Shown: piece after piece, positions 6,057-6,381 of the stretch
How positions within the stretch are numbered: the first letter of the stretch is position 1
Layout of the letters: each line of letters opens with the position of its first letter
Assembly (NCBI GenBank): GCA_017559685.1
Contig: JAFYQY010000138.1
Location: 1-6,381, forward strand
Source of the DNA: Alistipes sp.
GTDB taxonomy: Bacteria > Bacteroidota > Bacteroidia > Bacteroidales > Rikenellaceae
Direction: 5' to 3'
DNA length: 6,381 nucleotides
Program-made: the position numbers and the translations under genes
The notes under the pieces: model-generated
Database searches by the model: none
The model's input: the letters and a program-made list of their open reading frames with translations, nothing else
What the model was told of the DNA's origin: nothing

Positions 6057-6381
6057 TTACATCTTCTCGTGGAACGAGCGAGAGATAACCTCCAACTGGT
6101 GCTCACGGCTCAACTTAGTGAAGTTTACAGCGTAGCCCGAAACACGGATTGTGAGCTGTGGATACTTCTCTGGGTGCTCCATTGCATCCATCAACATCTC
6201 ACGGTTGAGAACGTTCACGTTGAGATGGTGTGCACCCTTAGTGAAGTAACCGTCCATCATTGTTACGAGGTTCTCTACACGAGTAGCCTCGTCAACACCG
6301 AGTGACTTAGGAACAATCGAGAATGTGTTCGAGATACCATCCTGCGAGTCACGGTAACGCAACTTAGCAACCGACGAGAGC
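6057..6381 (-). CDS. pflB: Pyruvate formate-lyase (formate acetyltransferase), C-terminal part
   Basis: The last 107 codons and the stop are present; the gene continues past the right edge of the window. The enzyme converts pyruvate and CoA to acetyl-CoA and formate by a glycyl-radical mechanism. The C-terminal glycyl-radical motif RVSGYAVNF is intact, with the radical glycine codon at 6135-6137, 26 residues from the end. The conserved segments [28 protein letters not shown] and [14 protein letters not shown] are also visible. The catalytic cysteines lie in the missing N-terminal part. The reading frame has no internal ATG that would make a sensible start, and the frame stays open to the edge, so this is a truncation by the window and not a short gene. 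It lies upstream of pflA, whose product activates it. Confidence 0.96.
   Translation of the reverse strand, partial: LSSVAKLRYRDSQDGISNTFSIVPKSLGVDEATRVENLVTMMDGYFTKGAHHLNVNVLNREMLMDAMEHPEKYPQLTIRVSGYAVNFTKLSREHQLEVISRSFHEKM

Overview
This window looks like chromosomal DNA of a gut-type anaerobe of the order Bacteroidales. An Alistipes-like (Rikenellaceae) source is possible but is only an inference. Three things point this way: a Bacteroidetes-type -7 promoter box (TATATTTG), the near absence of strong Shine-Dalgarno sequences, and a lipoprotein with a fimbrillin-like beta-sandwich joined to a metallophosphoesterase. No tRNA, rRNA, CRISPR array or insertion sequence was seen.

Left part (1-2520). 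A leader of about 130 nt carries a good promoter candidate at 40-73. It is followed by three closely packed plus-strand genes. The first encodes an SPFH-domain protein with a C-terminal GYF_2-like domain and a polyproline tail (213-1298). The second encodes a four-helix membrane protein with a soluble helical tail (1326-2060). The third encodes a small zinc-ribbon/TM2 membrane protein with a polyproline linker (2063-2452). Spacings of 27 and 2 nt suggest one operon, and an 11-bp hairpin at 2483-2519 probably ends it. The set resembles SPFH membrane-stress modules such as Bacillus subtilis ydjFGHI, but no PspA-like gene is present here. A GYF-type domain, which in other proteins binds proline-rich peptides, beside a partner with a proline-rich linker suggests a testable physical link between gene 1 and gene 3.

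Middle part (2557-5169). A single 870-residue lipoprotein joins a fimbrillin-like N-terminal region, a small beta domain, a complete calcineurin-type metallophosphoesterase domain and a C-terminal beta-rich domain. It meets the next gene convergently across a perfect 14-bp stem at 5171-5204, which probably serves as a bidirectional terminator.

Right part (5206-6381, minus strand). This is the pyruvate formate-lyase locus: the last 107 codons of pflB, including the glycyl-radical motif, followed by the complete activating enzyme gene pflA. The 119-nt gap between them holds a 12-bp inverted repeat and a short 9-bp tandem repeat with a TAACG core. It may lower pflA expression relative to pflB. 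The pfl genes point to mixed-acid anaerobic metabolism.
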